The translations under genes and the position numbers were made by a program. Below, piece by piece: positions 1 through 11,057 of a stretch of DNA of 64,000 nt; the stretch's first letter is position 1; the number at the start of each line of letters is the position of its first letter. The stretch covers positions 700,897-764,896 of the forward strand of contig PCDI01000014.1 in NCBI GenBank assembly GCA_002778195.1. Reading direction: 5' to 3'. This stretch comes from Raffaelea ambrosiae. Its lineage: Eukaryota; Ascomycota; Sordariomycetes; Ophiostomatales; Ophiostomataceae. The notes below the pieces were generated by a model. The model saw only the letters and a list, made by a program, of their open reading frames with translations. It had not been told where the DNA came from and did not search any database.

Positions 1-2625
1 GCCTGCTCCCGCTCCCGCCGCTCCTGCGCCTCAAACTCCGAGGCCGCCGTCTCGCGGTCTGCCAGCTCTTCGCGGTACTCCGTGGCCTCCTTGGCGCGCG
101 CCTCGTTGGGCGCCTGCAGCACCTCGTCGCCGGCGTCCGGCAGCTCCTTCCAGCCCAGGATCTCGACCGGTGTCGCCGGCGGCGCCTCGTCCACCTCGAC
201 GCCGGCCTCGTTGCGCATGGAGCGGATGCGCGCCCACGTCGTGCCGGCCACGACAATGTCGCCGCGGCGCAGGGTGCCGCGCTTGACCAGCACGGAGGCG
301 GAGCGGCCGACGGGCTTGACGCTCGACTCGAGCACCCAGCCCTCGGCCATGCCGTCCGGCTCGGCGCGCACGTCCAGGATCTCCGACAGGGTCAGGATGT
401 TCTCCTCCAGGTCGTCCATGCCCTGGCCGGTGCGGCCGCTGACGCACACCACCTGCACGTCGCCGCCGTAGTCCTCGATCTCGACGCCGTTGCGCGCCAG
501 GTCGTTCTTGACCTGGTCCGGCCGCGCCTCGTCCTTGTCGATCTTGTTGATGGCCACGATGATGGGCACCTTGGCCGCGCGCGCGTGCTTGAGCGCCTCC
601 AGCGTCTGCGGCTTGACGCTGTCGTCGGCGGCCACCACCAGGATGACAATGTCGGTCACGTTGGCGCCGCGCTGGCGCATGGTCAGAAAGGCCGCGTGGC
701 CGGGCGTGTCCAGGAACGTGATCTGCTTGCCCGTCGACAGCTTGACGGAGAAGGCGCCAATGTGCTGCGTGATGCCGCCGTGCTCCTGCGCCGCCACGGA
801 CGACTTGCGCAGCCAGTCCAGCATCGTCGTCTTGCCGTGGTCGACGTGGCCCATGATGGTCACGATGGGCGGCCGCGCCGGCAGCATCGCCGGGTCCTCG
901 GGCGGCGGCCGCGCCTTCAGGTCGACCGTCTCGCCGCTGTCGACCGTCGGGCTGTAGCCGTACTCCTGCGCGATCAGGGCCGCCGTCTCGCCCGTCATGA
1001 TGCTCTCGATCGTGATGTCCTCGAACCCGAGCTCGGCCAGCTGCCGCAAAAAGTTGTGCGGCTTAATGCGCAGCGCCGTGCCCAGGTTGCCGACGCTGAT
1101 GAAGCCGGGCAGCAGGATCGGCACCGGCCCCCGCTCGGCTGCCGCCAGCTCCAGCTCCTTGCGCCGCTTCTTTTCCTCCTTCCGCTGCCGCCGCTCTTCG
1201 GCCCTGTCCGAGTAGTCGTCGTCGTCCTCGTCCTCGTCCTCGTATCGGCTGCGCGACGAGCCGCGCCGCCGCGACTTCGCCTTGCTCAGCTTGCGTTCGC
1301 GTTCTGCGGCGCGCTCGCGGCGCGCCCTGCGGTGCTGCTCCTGCTGCTCCCATGGCGACGCGAACTCGTTGGCCATGTAGTCGGCCACTTCGACCATGGG
1401 GACCGCCACGTCAGCCGGGGCGATGGTGTTCTGCAACGACCCGTCTTCGGATGGGTGGCCCTGTCGTTGCTGCTGGCGGTCCGGCTGCCGTGCCTGCTGT
1501 TGCTGCCGCCTCTTCTGCGGCCTTCCAATGTCGTCAAATTGGGTTTCTCTTCTGGGTCCCTGGCGGTCACTAGCCCAGTCCCAGTTGCCCTTCGGCGCCT
1601 CCCGGCCTCCGCGCTGCCGTCCGCTGGCTTTCTCTTGCGGCCCGACGCGGGACTCCAGGTCGGACCAGAAATCTTGATCCGGCTTTCGACGCGGCGCGCT
1701 ACTGATCTGGTGCGGATGGGGAGCCGGTGGATGTCGCCGGCGGGTGTTCAGCTTCCCCCAACCAGAAGCATCCCCTGGCCGGGTCTCCGATTTCTGGCCG
1801 AACGCCGGATTGGCCGATTTCTGCCCCGACCCGAATGCTGGGTTGGGCGACGCCCTACTCGGCCTGGCTGCCTGGTTGGGAGACGTCTGCGCAGACCCGA
1901 ATACCGGATTGGACGACGCCCTACTCGGCCTGGATGCCTGGTTGGGAGACGTCTGCGCAGACCCGAATACCGGGTTGGAAGGCGTCCGACCAGAGCCGAA
2001 CACTGGATTCGAAGACGGTCCTCGTGCCGCCGCCCCCCCCGTCAGGTTCCCGGCCAATCGGCCAGCTGCAGTCTGGGCCGGGGGTGGGCTCTCCTGTGAA
2101 GCCGCTGGTGCCCTTTGCCCAATGCTTGGCGACTCGAACGGTGTGTTTCGCGGGGGCCCAAGAACGGCTGACGGCAGATTTGCGTTTCGCGTGTGTGCAA
2201 GATCGGCCGATGGCAGCTTCGCGCCCCATGCCGCCTGTGATCTGATTTCTCTCCCCGACAGCGTTGCTCCGAGAGAGACCGGTCCTATTGACGACCGCGG
2301 TCCAGCCCTCCCAAAGTGTCTCGTGGGTTCGTTGGCTGGTGTCTGGGGTGCGGGCTGCTCGGCAGCGAGGCCGTATAGGTCGTGCGATTGCCAGCGCCGT
2401 TGAACGAGGAGGACGCAGGAGGAGGAGCGGGCGAGGGCCGTCGACGGGAGTTGGACGTGATAGAGCAGACAGGCCGACGGCCGTGAGTGCTGCAGAACAG
2501 TCAGCGGACGAGCAAAGGGGAAAAAAAAAGACGAGGCAACTCAAGCCAAAGAATCATGAGAATTGAGACATTGGCATTTCTGGCGACTAATTACAACATA
2601 CCTTCCACAGCTTCCCGGACATCAT
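1..2625 (-). CDS. Mitochondrial translation initiation factor IF-2 (partial, C-terminus beyond left edge)
   Basis: GTPase that delivers initiator fMet-tRNA to the mitochondrial small ribosomal subunit. Exon 1 is 2602-2625 (ATG at 2625, second ATG directly after), the intron is 2490-2601 (GTATGT donor, GCTGAC branch, CTGCAG acceptor), and exon 2 runs from 2489 off the window; about 837 residues are visible. The first 45 residues are basic and end in RRWQS, a good mitochondrial presequence. Residues about 180-290 are a disordered tract with repeated NP(V/A)FGS units encoded by 66-bp tandem repeats. A charged region follows, then the G domain: G1 is GHVDHGKTT at about residue 555, DTPGH is present, and NKID is present. 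Domain II begins before the edge. The only in-frame ATG consistent with a presequence lies in the small first exon. The family assignment is firm; the disordered tract is unusually long. Confidence 0.92.
1810..1995 (-). repeat. 66-bp in-frame tandem repeats inside mitochondrial IF-2
   Basis: Two almost identical 66-bp units (about 1861-1926 and 1927-1992) and degenerate flanking copies encode 22-residue units of the type [14 protein letters not shown] plus a basic RPSRA segment. The reading frame is preserved, so expansion or contraction changes only linker length. Confidence 0.8.
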
Positions 2626-3269
2626 GGCGACGGCTAATACAACCGAGTGCTTTCTGGTTCCATGGGACTCTCTTCAGCGGGGGGGGGTGTCGCACGAGAG
2701 AGATAAAGTGAGAGAGAAGCACCGATGGCGCAGGGCGTGGTTGTGAGAGAGAGGGGAGAATGGGCGAAATTCTAAAAGAGCCAACTACGAAAAAGTCTCG
2801 AGAAAGTCTCCTCACTAAAAATTCAAGCTGGATCGTCTTCGCCCGCGCCCCGAAATGGCAGTCGCGCAGACGCGGAGTTTAGCTCGGCTCCACTTTTTGT
2901 CCCTCTTACAGAGGACCTATTATTACACAGTTGCGTAAGAGCTGGGCCACCCCTGTCTGTCGGAACGGCCGCTAAAACGCAATTTGCAGTGCTTGTTCCC
3001 CCTAAAGAGGTGGCGGCAGCTTTTCAGGAGAGCTTTCAGGAGAGAACCTCATTTGTCCCCCCAGCCAGCCGCCTGCTTTGCTGGCCATTGCTTCACGACA
3101 ACCCGCCGAACGGCGCATTCCTGTATCGCACTCGATGATCGGAGGAGACCTCTACGAGCTGCTGATTTTTTTTTCTCAAAGCGCCTCCTGTTCCACGCCG
3201 TCCTGCCTGCCTGGTCTCGTGCCTCGACAAGCTCTGCCCTCTTCGAAAACACAACTACCAGTGTCCACG
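2626..3269. promoter_or_regulatory. Divergent intergenic region, mtIF2 / membrane protein
   Basis: The start codons of the two flanking genes face away from each other, so this 644-bp stretch should hold both promoters and leaders. No coding sequence was recognised. There is a run of nine G near 2681. Confidence 0.5.
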
Positions 3270-4433
3270 ATGCCTCCCAAGCGAACGGCCAGGGGCCGCG
3301 GCAAACAGCATGCTGCCACCAAGGCCAAGAGAGACACCTTTGGCGCGCCACCCGGCCCCTTCAAGACGGTGCCCGACGGCCTCGAGCCCTTTTGCGACGA
3401 GCTCTCGCCGCGGCACTGCTACATCGCCCACGTGGACTACAAGCCGGCGTCGTTCAAGCGCAAGATCTTCTCCGTGCCGGTGCTGATGAACGTCGTGGTG
3501 GCCGTGCTCTTTGCCGTGCGCGTGTGGTACATTGGCCCCTACTACTGGAAGCTGGTGGAGACGGCGCTGGGCACGCCCAACGAGCTGACGCTGGAGGCCA
3601 AGGACATGCCGTGGCGGGCGCTGGCGCTGGTCGTGGCCCGCCGCGGGCTGACGTTCATACTGGACCTGTCGCTGGCCGTGTTTGTGTGGCCGTGGCCGTA
3701 CGAGTTTGTCGTGGGCTCGCAGAGCGGCAGCCCCGTGCGGTGGCGCGCCGCCGTCGGCTTCCGCGACAAGGAGATCTACGTGCGCCGCAGCCGGGCCTGG
3801 TACACGGCCGTGCGCCGCGGCACGACGACGGCGGCGACGACAACGACGACGGCGGCGACGTCCAAGAGCAGGGTCGACGTGCTCGCCGACGCGGGCGCGC
3901 GCAAGGCCGTGCTGAGCCACATCGCCGAGGCCACGTCGCCCAAGCTGGTCCAGGACAAGACGGGCTACCTGACCATGGACGCCCATTGGGACCTGGACTG
4001 GGACCTGATGGTGTGGGCCGCCGCCCTGGTCGACGACCACCGGCTGGCCCTCGAGGCCTTCCACACGCTCGTGCTGCTGCACCACGACGAGTACGGCTGG
4101 GTCATGGTCGACGCCGAGGCCCTGGCGAGCTTCCACAGCGGCAGCAGCAGCAGCATCGGCGACATGCCGAGCGCCGCCGACGACGCGCGCCGCAAGCAGG
4201 TGTTTGCCTTCCGCGACGCCCTCGACGCCCTCGGCAAGGAGGACCTGTTCTTCCGCTGGATCGAGATCATCCAGTTCGAGTCCAGCCGGCCCGGCGGCCT
4301 GGGCGACGCCGAGCACCAGGCCAAGGTGGCCCAGCAGGTGCGCGATCTGTTCCAGTCCGAAGGCGTCGACTTTGATGCCGTCTGGAAGGAGGCCGTGGGC
4401 ACAGACGGAGTCGCCGGTCTAGCCGGTATGTGA
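3270..4433 (+). CDS. Conserved fungal membrane protein of unknown function
   Basis: A single exon of 387 residues. I chose the ATG at 3270 (MPPKRTARGRG) because the in-frame sequence upstream is not protein-like. The N-terminus is basic. Two hydrophobic segments lie at about residues 67-89 and 117-141, followed by a large hydrophilic C-terminal half with a Thr/Ala-rich loop near residue 190. That half contains motifs rich in Trp and Asp (DAHWDLDWDLMVW, about residues 240-252). The composition is clearly that of a real protein: no stops, biased third positions and good hydropathy. I do not recognise the family and assign no function. It may be an ER or organelle membrane protein, but nothing in the sequence decides this. 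It converges on the PDAP1 gene. Confidence 0.75.
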   Translation: MPPKRTARGRGKQHAATKAKRDTFGAPPGPFKTVPDGLEPFCDELSPRHCYIAHVDYKPASFKRKIFSVPVLMNVVVAVLFAVRVWYIGPYYWKLVETALGTPNELTLEAKDMPWRALALVVARRGLTFILDLSLAVFVWPWPYEFVVGSQSGSPVRWRAAVGFRDKEIYVRRSRAWYTAVRRGTTTAATTTTTAATSKSRVDVLADAGARKAVLSHIAEATSPKLVQDKTGYLTMDAHWDLDWDLMVWAAALVDDHRLALEAFHTLVLLHHDEYGWVMVDAEALASFHSGSSSSIGDMPSAADDARRKQVFAFRDALDALGKEDLFFRWIEIIQFESSRPGGLGDAEHQAKVAQQVRDLFQSEGVDFDAVWKEAVGTDGVAGLAGM

Positions 4434-5050
4434 GTCGGCGTTGGGGTCACGTGTAATACAGTTAAGACGTCATCTCTTTTTCTTTTTTTTTTTCTTTTTT
4501 TTTGATTTTCTTTTTTTTTTTTTCTGTTTTCTACCGTGCGGTTGGCAGGGTTCTTGCATTGGGTGGTTCAAAAGCAATGAAAAGTTTGGCAAGATGTTCA
4601 GGAAAGAAACGGGATCACACGAAACATACGAAAACGCATGAACAAAAAATGGTTGGGTTCATGGCTGGACAAGGCAAAGATGGAACACAGACGAAAGACA
4701 GCCACAGGCACAGGCACAGGTCTGGACACACCTAGTCCAAACCCCAATAGACACAAAATACCAAACTCTGTTATGGCCCTGACGTAAAAATGCATAGAAG
4801 TGCTGGTCCCAGCAGAAAACAAGATGCCGTTTGGCAGACCAAAATGCTGCCCGCTGAGGTAACTATTCAAATAGACACAAGAACACAACCCCAAATGCTT
4901 TCTGGTTACAGCGAGACACCACGCTGCCCAGCACGGGAAGCACGCCCAATGCGTTTTTTCTCTTTTTCTTGTATATCTTTTTTTTTTTCAAACAATCCTG
5001 GCAGTTTGCTCTCCGTATGCACACATCTCGTTTTCCTACGACGTCTTTCT
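4434..5050. other. Convergent 3' intergenic region with poly-T tracts
   Basis: Holds the 3' ends of the membrane protein gene (+) and the PDAP1 gene (-). Long T runs lie at about 4478-4524 and 4979-4989. No coding sequence was recognised. Confidence 0.5.
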
Positions 5051-5943
5051 TTATTTCTTCCCCTTTTTCGGCTTGCCCTGCGCGGCCTGACGCAGCTTGG
5101 CTTCTCTTGCCTCAATATCGGCCTTGCGGGCCCGTTCCTTCTCTTCCTTCTCCTCCTTCTCGGCCTGCTTCCGCGCTGCTTCGGCTGCGCGCTTCTCGCG
5201 GATCAGCGCCAGCCGCGCCAGGTCTGCCTTGGCCTCGTCCGTCTTGCCGGCCTCGTGCAGCTTGCGGTACTTCTCCTTGGCCTGCTGCGCCTCGAGCGAC
5301 TCGCGCTCGCGGCGGTTGGCCGGCGCCGCGTTGACGGTCAGCTTCTTGACGCCGTCCGCGGCGGCGTCGACGTCTTTTGCGGGACTCGCCACAGCGGTCT
5401 GTTTCCGGCTGGCCTTGGTGTGGTTGGGGTTGGCGGGCAGGTCGTTGTCCGAGTCGTCGTCCGAGTCGCTGGACGGCAGGTCGCCGACCTGGACGGTCCG
5501 GCCCTGGGCCCGCTTGATGGCGGCGTCCTTGCGGGCCTTCTTCTGTGCCTTGCGGTCCTCGCGGGACGCAATGGCCGCAGCGGACATGGACGGGCCGGCA
5601 CCGTCGTCGGAGGACGACTCCTCCTCTGACGATTCCTCTTCCGAGTCATCTTCGTCGCTGCTGCGCTTCTGCTGGGCGTCCTCGCTCCACATGCTGATTT
5701 CGTTGCCGTCGGCATCGAGGGGACGCAGATTGCGGGAGAAGTGCTTGCCACCTGTGGAGGAAGAGGAGAAGTGTGTTAGCAAGAGCACGAGACAGGTGGG
5801 CAGGAGAACAGAAGCAAGACTGCCGCAGGGTCCAGTGCTGGGGAAAAAAACGAGAACACAGATCACATACCACCACGAGTAAACTTGCGGAACTTGCCAC
5901 CACGGCCACGAGAGTTGGCTCCGGGTGCCACGCCTCCAGCCAT
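5051..5943 (-). CDS. PDAP1/HASPP28-family heat- and acid-stable phosphoprotein
   Basis: Small, highly charged 257-residue protein. Exon 1 is 5871-5943 (start [18 protein letters not shown]), the intron is 5752-5870 (GTATGT donor, CCACAG acceptor), and exon 2 is 5051-5751. The basic, Gly/Arg-rich N-terminus is followed by an acidic Ser/Glu/Asp segment (about residues 45-75), and then by the conserved C-terminal block with [20 protein letters not shown] and Lys/Glu-rich coiled-coil sequence ending in KPKKGKK. This is the PDGFA-associated protein 1 signature. In animals the family is linked to RNA binding and casein-kinase phosphorylation; the role in fungi is not established. Acidic serines here look like CK2 sites. 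Confidence in family is high, in function low. Confidence 0.88.
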
Positions 5944-7484
5944 CTTGAAGCGGTCTTGGGAGAGAGGGGGGGATGTTCTTTTCACGCGTGGATCGAGTAG
6001 GAGGCCAGCGCAGGCTGTCTGGCGTGGCTGAGCTTGCTCGTAGGCACCGGGAGATTCACAGGTGAAGATGCTGGAATGGTAGAGGGACCCAGGAAGGCAG
6101 GAATCAGGCAAGGGTGAGCTTGTGCGGTCGTTTGAAGAGGTGGACAGGAAAACGAAGACGCGGGAGACAGAGAGAGGGGCAAAGTTTATATTTGTGTGTG
6201 CTGCAGATCAATCTGAAGAGGATCTTAAAACAGACGACTCTACTGGCGGGCGCTGGAGAGGGGCAGGCGCGAGTTGGCGGGCACTTATGTATCTAAGCCC
6301 GTTAAGCCCTGTCTTGGCCGGCATGTCTGTCTGGCACCCGTTTCTTTTCATTTTGCCTGATTCTTTGTTTTTCCCCTTTTCTTCTGTACTTGGCCTCTGG
6401 CACGGTATCTTCCTTGCCTGTACGAGTCACCTCTGTGGATCGGCAAGACCGCTGCACAACGCATTTGTTTCTGCAGTGGTCCCACGCATGCTTTCAGTGA
6501 CGCACTGAAGGCCAGAGGCCAGCTGTCAAAGGCCATGCGCGTGTCCCAATACAGAAGGTGGCAGGCCTCGCCACGACCAGTGTAGCCTCTGTGACTCATG
6601 GGGCGGCAGCTAGTGGACTGGAAGGGTGCGCCTGGGTGGGTGAGGGACAAGGTGAGGGACAAAAGATATGCATCAAACCAGTACTGATGAAATGCTTCAC
6701 TCGCATTGGTGGCTGTGTGTTGCGCCTCCTGCCAGCGGGCTCTGTACGTGCGGGCCGTTCTCCACTGTGTGTTAGCGTGGAAACTGGAAAAATTACATAG
6801 TAATAAGGGACCAAAAAAATGAAATACAGGCGAATAAAATAAATGGCAAAAATAATATCTGGCCAAAAAAAAACCCCATGTGCGGAAACACAGTGGATTA
6901 AATTAAATACAAAAATAAATACAAAATTCGCCAAAAATTTCCCCAGCTAAAACCGAAAAAATTGTGCGTTCTCGTTTCTCTTCTCTTTTTTCTCCTTTCT
7001 TCTTCATTAAAACTGAAATCCTCCAAATTCACTCTGGCTTTTACCTTTTTTCTTTCAATGGCAGGCCCTGGAGGGGAAACGGAGGAGAGAAGAAAGTCTC
7101 GACCACTTACCCTTTGTGTGTCTTCTGGGCCGTTTCGGCTGCCCGTGGCATCTGAAGAAATTTTCGTGTCGACACATGCATCATCTTGGCCCATGGTCAC
7201 GTCCTCATGTCCGTCATGTCCATCGTGTCCATCGTGTCCATCGTGTTCATCGCGCCCAGCCGTGGTATCCATTAGAGTCATGCCCTATCGTGTGTGTTCT
7301 TGCTCGTTGTGTCATTATCCTGTTCCTGTCTGTTGCTGTGTGCATTGTGCGATGTTCCCTGCCACCAAGCGCGTAATTATATCTGCAGAAAAGCGTGTGC
7401 CGTCTATTGGTATCGTGATAACGTCTCATGTCTCGCTGTTTGGCATTTTCGAGCGGACGTCTTACTTGGCTCTCCTCTCGGTGC
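5944..7484. other. Intergenic region, no convincing gene
   Basis: Leader of the PDAP1 gene on the right of its start, then about 1.3 kb up to the 3' end of the next minus-strand gene. The part from 6780 to 7030 is AT-rich. A 127-codon minus-strand reading frame (6898-7281) contains an Asp-Gly-His repeat but has low-complexity, non-conserved composition, so I do not call it a gene. Confidence 0.4.
7204..7252. repeat. 9-bp minisatellite
   Basis: About five tandem copies of tccatcgtg with slight variation. On the minus strand they read as Asp-Gly-His repeats in an otherwise unconvincing reading frame. Confidence 0.8.
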
Positions 7485-8965
7485 TTATGATGCACCGGTC
7501 GAAAACTCCCCCAGTAGGTCGGCCACGGCGTATGTCTTGCCCGTGTTGCGTTTCCTGCGCTTGGGCTGGCGCTCTTGTCCGTCTGTTGCAGGCGGACTCG
7601 CTTGCGTGCCCGTCATCGTGCTGTCTTTTGCTTCTGCTGCTGCTTCTGCTGCTGCTGCTTCTTCTTGCTTTGCGCGCCGCGCCGCCACCTCCCAAGGCGG
7701 GCGCACAAACACATAGCTGCGCGGCCTCGGCGGCGGCGCGGCACTCAATGGCCAGCCGTTGGGTGCAAACTGGCCCAGTTGCTCGCTCAGAAACGGCCGG
7801 CAGGACATGTCCACCGTATTCATCTTCTGCCCGTCTCGGGTCCAGCCGATGTCCACGCGTTTTGGGATTCCCGCGCGGCCGCCCGTCCGACGGAGCATAT
7901 CTTCGGCCTCGTCGTAGCCCTGCGTCGACAGGAACGAGTACAGGTAAAAGGTCCGCTCGAAGAAGGAGCGCGAGGAGGGCCGCGGCGGGGACCACCACTG
8001 CTCGTCGCGGCCGTCTGGCGGTGCCTTGGCCAGCTCGTCGTCCAGCGGCGTCTTGTGCACCACGGACCGCACGATGCCGACCAGTTGTTCCAGGTTGTTT
8101 CGGGCGTGCACGCCGTGGGGGTCCAGCACAAAGCCCTGCCAGCCGTGTGCGGCGCTGATCCTGCTGGCGTCGTTCCAGTCGGTCTTGTTGCCGACCGTGA
8201 CCTCGAAGATGGACAGCGACGGCAGCGCGCTCGCAAACGGCAGGCACTCTTGTGTGAGCCGGTCGCTGCAGGTCCAGAGGCTCAGCAGGCGCAAAGCCGG
8301 GAACGGGTTGGGACACAGGCTCCAGCCCTTGACCAGCCGGTCGCTGAGCTGGTAAGGACTGAGGCGGGGCGGTGCGAGCTCGGACTCCTCTGGGCGGCCG
8401 ATGGCATCCAGCTCAAAAATCTCGAGGACGCCGAGGTTGGGCATCTCAGCCAGACACAGGAGTTCTTCTGTGCCGAAATTGGCCGCTCCCGCTGCGATGA
8501 TGCGCAGGTGGAGGATGAAATCCAACGCGGGCGAGGCCAGATTCTTGGTGCACACATGGAGCGGCCTGTTGACCAGTGATACGTCTCGCGTGAGGTTGAG
8601 CCTTCTCGCCTCTTCCAGGAAATCCGGGTCGAGCATGTACTTGGAGAGAAGTCTCCATACCTGGACACTCTTCTGGCCTCTGGGGAGGGAACAGGTCAGT
8701 CAGGGTTGGAAAAGCTCTAAGCTACCAGAGTGCTCAGCGGCCACATGGTTTTCTTCACTCTTGGCAGTGAATGGGAGTAATACCTTTCTTTATTTCTAAC
8801 GCCCATGGCCGAAATATACCGAATCGGAAGGCTGTCTAGATGCCGGTGGCTAAGCCGCTTCGCGTTCTTCATCGCCACATCAAAGGCCATGGCCGCGAGG
8901 GATCTAGGTCCCCGACTTCTGTGACCAGGCTCATTTGGACCTTCAGGAGGACTTATTTCGGACAT
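7485..8965 (-). CDS. Hypothetical protein, F-box/LRR-like
   Basis: 458 residues from two exons: 8784-8965 (MSEISPPEGPNEPGH) and 7485-8679, with an intron at 8680-8783 (GTATTA donor, CCCCAG acceptor). Joining restores a continuous frame through KERGQKSVQVWRLL. The first 80 residues (SLAAMAFDVAMKNAKRLSHR, then DSLPIRYI and a VWRLLSKYM segment) resemble the leucine-rich helical N-terminus of fungal F-box-like proteins. The middle has irregular leucine-rich strands (LGVLEIFELD, LRLLSLWTC, LSIFEVTVG) as in fungal LRR proteins. The C-terminus is Ala/Glu-rich, then strongly basic (QPKRRKRN), a possible nuclear signal. If the F-box reading is right it would recruit a substrate to an SCF ubiquitin ligase, but the match is weak and no substrate can be inferred. 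Confidence 0.7.
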
Positions 8966-9326
8966 TGCGGCTCTGGTTTTGGTGTTGTGGTGGTGAAAGG
9001 AGAGAATGATCTTCTCGGCGGCTATGGCTGGTGATGTGAAGCCTGAAAATTAGTCAGCATATCGCATTGACGAGTGCGATCCCTTCTTTCTGCCTCAGAT
9101 AATGTTTCTACTTATTCCCTCTAATTTTAGGTGAGTTTGCTTATGCGTTGTGTATTATTCATTTCATTTCATTCCAGTTTCTATTTGTTCTTTGAATTTC
9201 TGATTGTGGTTTTCTTTTGTTTTTGTTTTTTGTGTTTTGGGGGCTTTTTTTGGCTTTTTTTTTTGATTTCTACTCGCTAAATACTATGCATATGTACAAT
9301 CGTAGAATCATGGCCTCAGAATTCTT
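8966..9326. other. Intergenic region between two minus-strand genes
   Basis: 361 bp containing the promoter of the F-box-like gene and the 3' UTR of the CoA transferase gene. The part near 9190-9270 is very T-rich. No gene seen. Confidence 0.5.
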
Positions 9327-11057
9327 TTACAGCATCGGCTTCAGGTCATCGGCAACCTTGAATGGCGCCTCGGTCTTGCTCTTGACCTCGTCCACGGTGA
9401 CGCCTTCAGCAATCTCAATCAGAGTCAGACCGTGAGCGAAATCGACGTCAAAGACACCCTATTTTGTTAGTGAATGCTCAGGGCGAGGGTTTTCACAGAA
9501 AGGAAATAAAGTTCTGGAACGTACCAGCTCAGTAATAATCCGCGACACACAGGCCTTGCCCGTCAGCGGGAACGCACACTGCTTCACAATCTTGGGGTTG
9601 CCCTTGCGGTCCGTGTGCTCCATCGTGATCACCACCTTGGTCTTGCTCGGGTTGCTGACCAGGTCCATGGCGCCGCCGAAGCCCTTGACCTTGCCGGGAA
9701 GCATCCAGTTGGCCAGGTCGCCGTTGGCGCTCACCTGCATGGCGCCCAGAATGGTCAGGTTGACGCGGCCGCTGCGGATCATGCCGAAGCTCTCCTCGCT
9801 GCCAAAGACGGCGGCGCCCTTGTTGAGCGTGACGGTCTCCTTGCCGGCATTGATCAGGTCGGCGTCCTCCTCGCCCTTGCGCGGGTAGGGACCCAGGCCC
9901 AGAATGCCGTTCTCGCTCTGCAGCTGGACCTCGACGTCGGCGGGCACGAACTTGGGCGCCAGCATGGGCATGCCGATGCCTAGGTTGGCGTACATGCCGT
10001 TCTTGAACTCCTTGGCGGCGCGGCGCACAATGCGGTCGCGCTTGGCGGCCGTGGCCGGGTTGCCCGGCTTTTTGGAGGCAGCCGCCTCGGCATCCGCGGC
10101 GGCCTGCTCCTCGGGCGTCAGGGTGAAGACGTACTTTTCGATACTCTTGGGCGCGGTGCTTTGGACGACGCGTTTGACGTAGATGCCCGGCAGGTGGACG
10201 GCCTCGGGCGGGATCTCGCCGGGCTCGACAATGTTCTCGGCCTCGACAATGGTCATCTTGGCGTTGCGGCCCATGGCGCCGTTGAAGTTGTGCGCGGACA
10301 GGCGGAACTGGCAGTTGCCCAGGCGGTCGGCGCGGAAGGCCTTGACAAAGGCGTAGTCGGCGGCAATGCTCTCCTCGAGCAGGTAGGGCTTGCCGTTGAA
10401 GACGCGGACGTCCTTGGGCCGCGAGAACTCGGCGGCCTGGCCGTTGGCGTCGTTGCGCAGCGGCAGCTCGCCGGTCTGGACGACGGTGCTCAGCGCAGCC
10501 GGCGTGAAGAAGGCGGGGATGCCGCGGCCGCCCGACGAGCAGCGCTCGGCCAGGGTGCCCTGGGGCGTGAGCTCCAGCTCGATCTGGCCCGTGAGGTACA
10601 TCTGCTCGAGCGTCTTGTTCTCGCCAATGTACGACGCAATCATCTTGCTGACCTGCTTCGTCTGCAGCAGCTTGCCCAGTCCGCTTTTGTCGGTGCCAGC
10701 ATTGTTGGACACCGCCGTCAGGCCCGTGATCTGCGGCATCTTCACCACCGTGTCGATCAGCGTGTCCGGCACGCCCGACAGCCCAAAGCCGCCGCAGAGC
10801 AGCGTCGAGTTCGGCTTCATGTCCTTGAGCGCCTCCTCGGCCGACGGGTAGACCTTGTTGATTGCTGCCCGTTGGGACGAGGCAGAGAACGTGCGCGCAA
10901 AGAGAGCGGCATGCTGCGCATGGGGGGATGACGGTCACGTTAGCAAATGGTGCTGCGCAGAACCAGCTCGACAGTTCTTCTCCCACCGATGTCTCACATT
11001 GTTGCCATATCTCGAGTAGGCCCGCAGGCTCTTCAGGCACGTTGACGGCGAACGCAT
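9327..11057 (-). CDS. Succinyl-CoA:3-ketoacid CoA transferase, mitochondrial (SCOT)
   Basis: Transfers CoA from succinyl-CoA to acetoacetate or related 3-oxoacids in the mitochondrial matrix. 526 residues from three exons: 10998-11057, 9525-10913 and 9327-9458. Introns are 10914-10997 (GTGAGA donor, GCTAAC branch, GCGCAG acceptor) and 9459-9524 (GTACGT donor, ATAG acceptor). The N-terminus ([18 protein letters not shown], then RTFSASSQR) is a typical mitochondrial presequence encoded mostly by the tiny first exon. The alpha-subunit-like half carries [16 protein letters not shown] and NNAGTD. A Glu/Ala-rich linker leads to the beta-like half with [12 protein letters not shown], whose Glu at about residue 354 corresponds to the catalytic glutamate that forms the CoA thioester. 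Full length for the OXCT1 family. Confidence 0.95.

Noticed and set aside
585..2099. 504-codon open frame on the plus strand
   Set aside because: Exactly antisense, codon for codon, to mitochondrial IF-2.
2984..4375. 463-codon plus-strand frame overlapping the membrane protein gene
   Set aside because: Arg/Gly-rich frame-shifted shadow; the other frame has hydrophobic segments and protein-like composition.
6898..7281. 127-codon minus-strand frame with Asp-Gly-His repeats
   Set aside because: Low complexity; driven by a 9-bp minisatellite and an AT-rich tail; no conserved part.
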